DNA of 20,559 bases from JACVRM01 sp036824245. Lineage in GTDB: Bacteria; Actinomycetota; Thermoleophilia; Gaiellales; Gaiellaceae. Location: NCBI GenBank assembly GCA_036824245.1, contig DAITAO010000055.1:1-20559 (forward strand), given 5' to 3'. A model generated the notes under the pieces. It was not told the origin of the DNA. It did not search any database and saw only the letters and a program-made list of their open reading frames with translations. The translations under genes and the position numbers were made by a program. Below, piece after piece: positions 19,443 to 20,559 of this stretch. Position 1 is the stretch's first letter, and each line of letters begins with the position of its first letter.

Positions 19443-20437
19443 GTCGCACGCTCAGAGCCGCTCTGACGCTGCTCGTCACGGGCGCTTGTGTCGCCTACCT
19501 GCTCTGGAAGATCGACGTCTCGCAGACCGTCGACGTCCTCTCCGACACCAAGCTCGGCTACTTCGCGCTGGCCGCCGCGATCATGATCGTGACCACGATC
19601 CCGATGGCCTGGCGCTGGCAGCTCCTGCTGGCCGCCAAGGGGATCGCCGAGCCGCTCACGTGGCTGACACGCACCTACTTCGTCGCCTACGCGGCCAACC
19701 AGGTGCTGCCAACGTCGCTGGGCGGCGACGCGGTGCGCGTCTACGAGACGGCGCGGCGCCACCCCGGGAACGCCGGCTTGATCACCGGTAGCGTGCTGCT
19801 CGACCGGGCGCTCGGCGGCATCGCCACGGTCGCGCTCGCGGCGGTCGGCTTCGCGATCGCGCTCGGCCGCTACGACATCGGCGCCTACCTCTGGGTGGAG
19901 CTGCTGTTCGTGGCCGGCTCGCTGGTGCTCGGCTTCCTCCTCTTCTCCGCCCGCGCGCGGCACTCGCTCGCCTGGCTCGCGCCGCTCATGGCGCGGGTGA
20001 AGCTCGAGCGGCCGCTGCGTGCCGTCTACGAGGGCATCCACTCCTACCGCGTGAACGGCCGCCTCCTGAGTGAGCTGGCGGTCATCACTCTGGCGCTCCA
20101 GGCCGTCCGCATCCTGCCCATCTGGCTGGTCGCGCTCGCGGTCGACATTGACCTGTCCGTGCGGCCCTTCTACGTGATGGGCCCGGTGCTCTTCTTCGTG
20201 CTCCTCTTCCCCTTCACAATCAACGGGCTCGCGGTCCGCGAGGCGTTCTTCGTGAGCTTCCTGGGCACGCTCGACGTGCCGCCCGAGCAGGCGTTCGCGG
20301 CCGGCTTCCTGTTCTTTCTCGTGACCGTCGCGCTGGCGCTCCCCGGTCTCGGCATCCTGCTCTGGGAAGGCGCTCGGCCCACCGCCGCGCGTTCCTCGGG
20401 CGCCGCTCGCGGTGCTGGGCCGGAGGGAACAGTATGA
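19439..20437 (+). CDS. YbhN/AglD-type lysylphosphatidylglycerol-synthase-TM family membrane protein
   Basis: A 332-residue protein with about eight membrane segments. Family signatures are MAWRWQLLLAAKGI, TYFVAYAANQVLPTSLGGDAVRVYETARR (near residues 79-107), SVLLDRALGGIATVAL, and FPFTINGLAVREAFFVSFLG, which match the conserved UPF0104/LPG_synthase_TM domain. Members are often found in glycan clusters and are thought to be flippases or lipid-phosphate transport aids; some are MprF-type aminoacyl lipid proteins, but this one lacks the C-terminal transferase domain. ATG 19439 overlaps the aminotransferase stop, so it is co-translated. The C terminus is Ala/Gly-rich and overlaps the next ORF as ATGA. 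It may act on the glycan intermediate made by the neighbouring enzymes. Confidence 0.85.
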   Translation: MSRTLRAALTLLVTGACVAYLLWKIDVSQTVDVLSDTKLGYFALAAAIMIVTTIPMAWRWQLLLAAKGIAEPLTWLTRTYFVAYAANQVLPTSLGGDAVRVYETARRHPGNAGLITGSVLLDRALGGIATVALAAVGFAIALGRYDIGAYLWVELLFVAGSLVLGFLLFSARARHSLAWLAPLMARVKLERPLRAVYEGIHSYRVNGRLLSELAVITLALQAVRILPIWLVALAVDIDLSVRPFYVMGPVLFFVLLFPFTINGLAVREAFFVSFLGTLDVPPEQAFAAGFLFFLVTVALALPGLGILLWEGARPTAARSSGAARGAGPEGTV

Positions 20438-20559
20438 GCAATACGGGCCCGGAGACCCAGTGCTGCGAGCGGCGTCAGGCGGCGCGGAGCCGGGCTCTGC
20501 CCGGCGGGAGCCGCTCTCTCTCGTTCCTGGCGCGGCGCTGGCGGTGCGAGGCCGGAGGG
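20434..20559 (+). CDS. Possible start of a next gene in the operon (3' partial), overlapping the repeat
   Basis: ATG 20434 overlaps the upstream stop as ATGA and has GGAGGG 7 bases upstream, so the start looks genuine. The frame is open for 42 codons to the window edge. However, from residue 12 or so it consists of dispersed repeat modules B and A, giving an Arg/Ser-rich sequence (RRQAARSRALPGGSR, then SLSFLARRW) that does not resemble a folded domain. Either a repeat has inserted just after a start codon, or translation simply runs into the intergenic repeat. No function can be assigned. Confidence 0.3.
   Translation, partial: MSNTGPETQCCERRQAARSRALPGGSRSLSFLARRWRCEAGG
20468..20512. repeat. 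Dispersed GC-rich hairpin repeat module B, copy 2
   Basis: Matches 8194-8238 at 41 of 45 positions. The inner stem GCCGGGC (20489-20495) with GCCCGGC (20499-20505) is intact around a changed loop (TCT instead of TTC). The outer stem differs in sequence but still pairs: GCGGC (20479-20483) with GCCGC (20510-20514). Confidence 0.7.
20515..20541. repeat. Dispersed repeat module A, copy 2
   Basis: Matches 8088-8114 at 23 of 27 positions (shared core CGTTCCTGG and CGCTGG). Here module A follows module B directly, whereas at the first locus A precedes B by about 80 bases. Confidence 0.5.

Noticed and set aside
1..20559. tRNA, rRNA, riboswitch, integrase, transposase or phage signatures
   Set aside because: None could be recognised by eye on either strand; the island appearance rests only on gene content, and base composition looks uniform.

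Overview
The window is GC-rich with a strong G/C bias at third codon positions, GTG starts are common, and 4-bp stop/start overlaps are frequent. Many genes appear to be transcribed without a leader: a TANNNT -10 hexamer ends 6-8 bases before ATG or GTG. Together with an Rv0577-like tandem VOC protein, a subtilisin-inhibitor-like secreted protein and an IdeR/MntR-type regulator, this points to a high-GC actinobacterium. Thermoleophilia (Gaiellales/Solirubrobacterales) is my best guess, from general impression and not from any search.

Layout. 1-797: the tail of a probable O-antigen-ligase-type membrane protein, overlapped by a PIG-L-family deacetylase. 869-1570: a small secreted protein and a small cysteine-rich membrane protein. 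1504-4409: a metal module, with a two-domain multicopper oxidase and a ZIP transporter coupled on the minus strand and divergent from a DtxR/MntR-type regulator; a palindromic operator candidate covers both starts. 4483-6650: a tandem VOC protein and a CDF cation exporter with three C-terminal cytosolic repeats.

6647-20437 is a surface-glycan island in opposing blocks. Minus strand (read from 12991 down to 6647): SSI-like secreted protein, ATP-grasp ligase, VOC protein, RHDVD-type polysaccharide deacetylase, CarB-like ATP-grasp ligase, GT4 glycosyltransferase, flippase. Plus strand: an extended SDR epimerase (13028-14002). Minus strand: an eIF2B-like sugar-phosphate isomerase homologue (14044-14916). 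Plus strand: a membrane-anchored GT2 transferase, an RmlB-like SDR, a third ATP-grasp ligase, a DegT/DnrJ-type aminotransferase, a YbhN/AglD-type membrane protein, and the start of one more ORF.

How the genes may work together (inference): the SDRs and the PLP aminotransferase make a nucleotide-activated amino sugar, the GT2 and GT4 enzymes transfer sugars to a lipid carrier, the flippase exports the product and the ligase may polymerise it. The three ATP-grasp enzymes and two deacetylases suggest that the glycan, or a small molecule attached to it, is decorated through amide or peptide-type bonds and deacetylation. The four-gene ATP-grasp/VOC/deacetylase/ATP-grasp operon is the best candidate for an undescribed pathway.

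Two families of dispersed intergenic sequence are each present twice: a GC-rich hairpin repeat with a second module (8088-8238 and 20468-20541) and a G4-capable, C-rich terminator-like repeat found just after stop codons (9281-9314 and 15981-16020). No tRNA, rRNA, CRISPR array, transposase or phage gene was seen, and no gap between genes exceeds about 180 bases.
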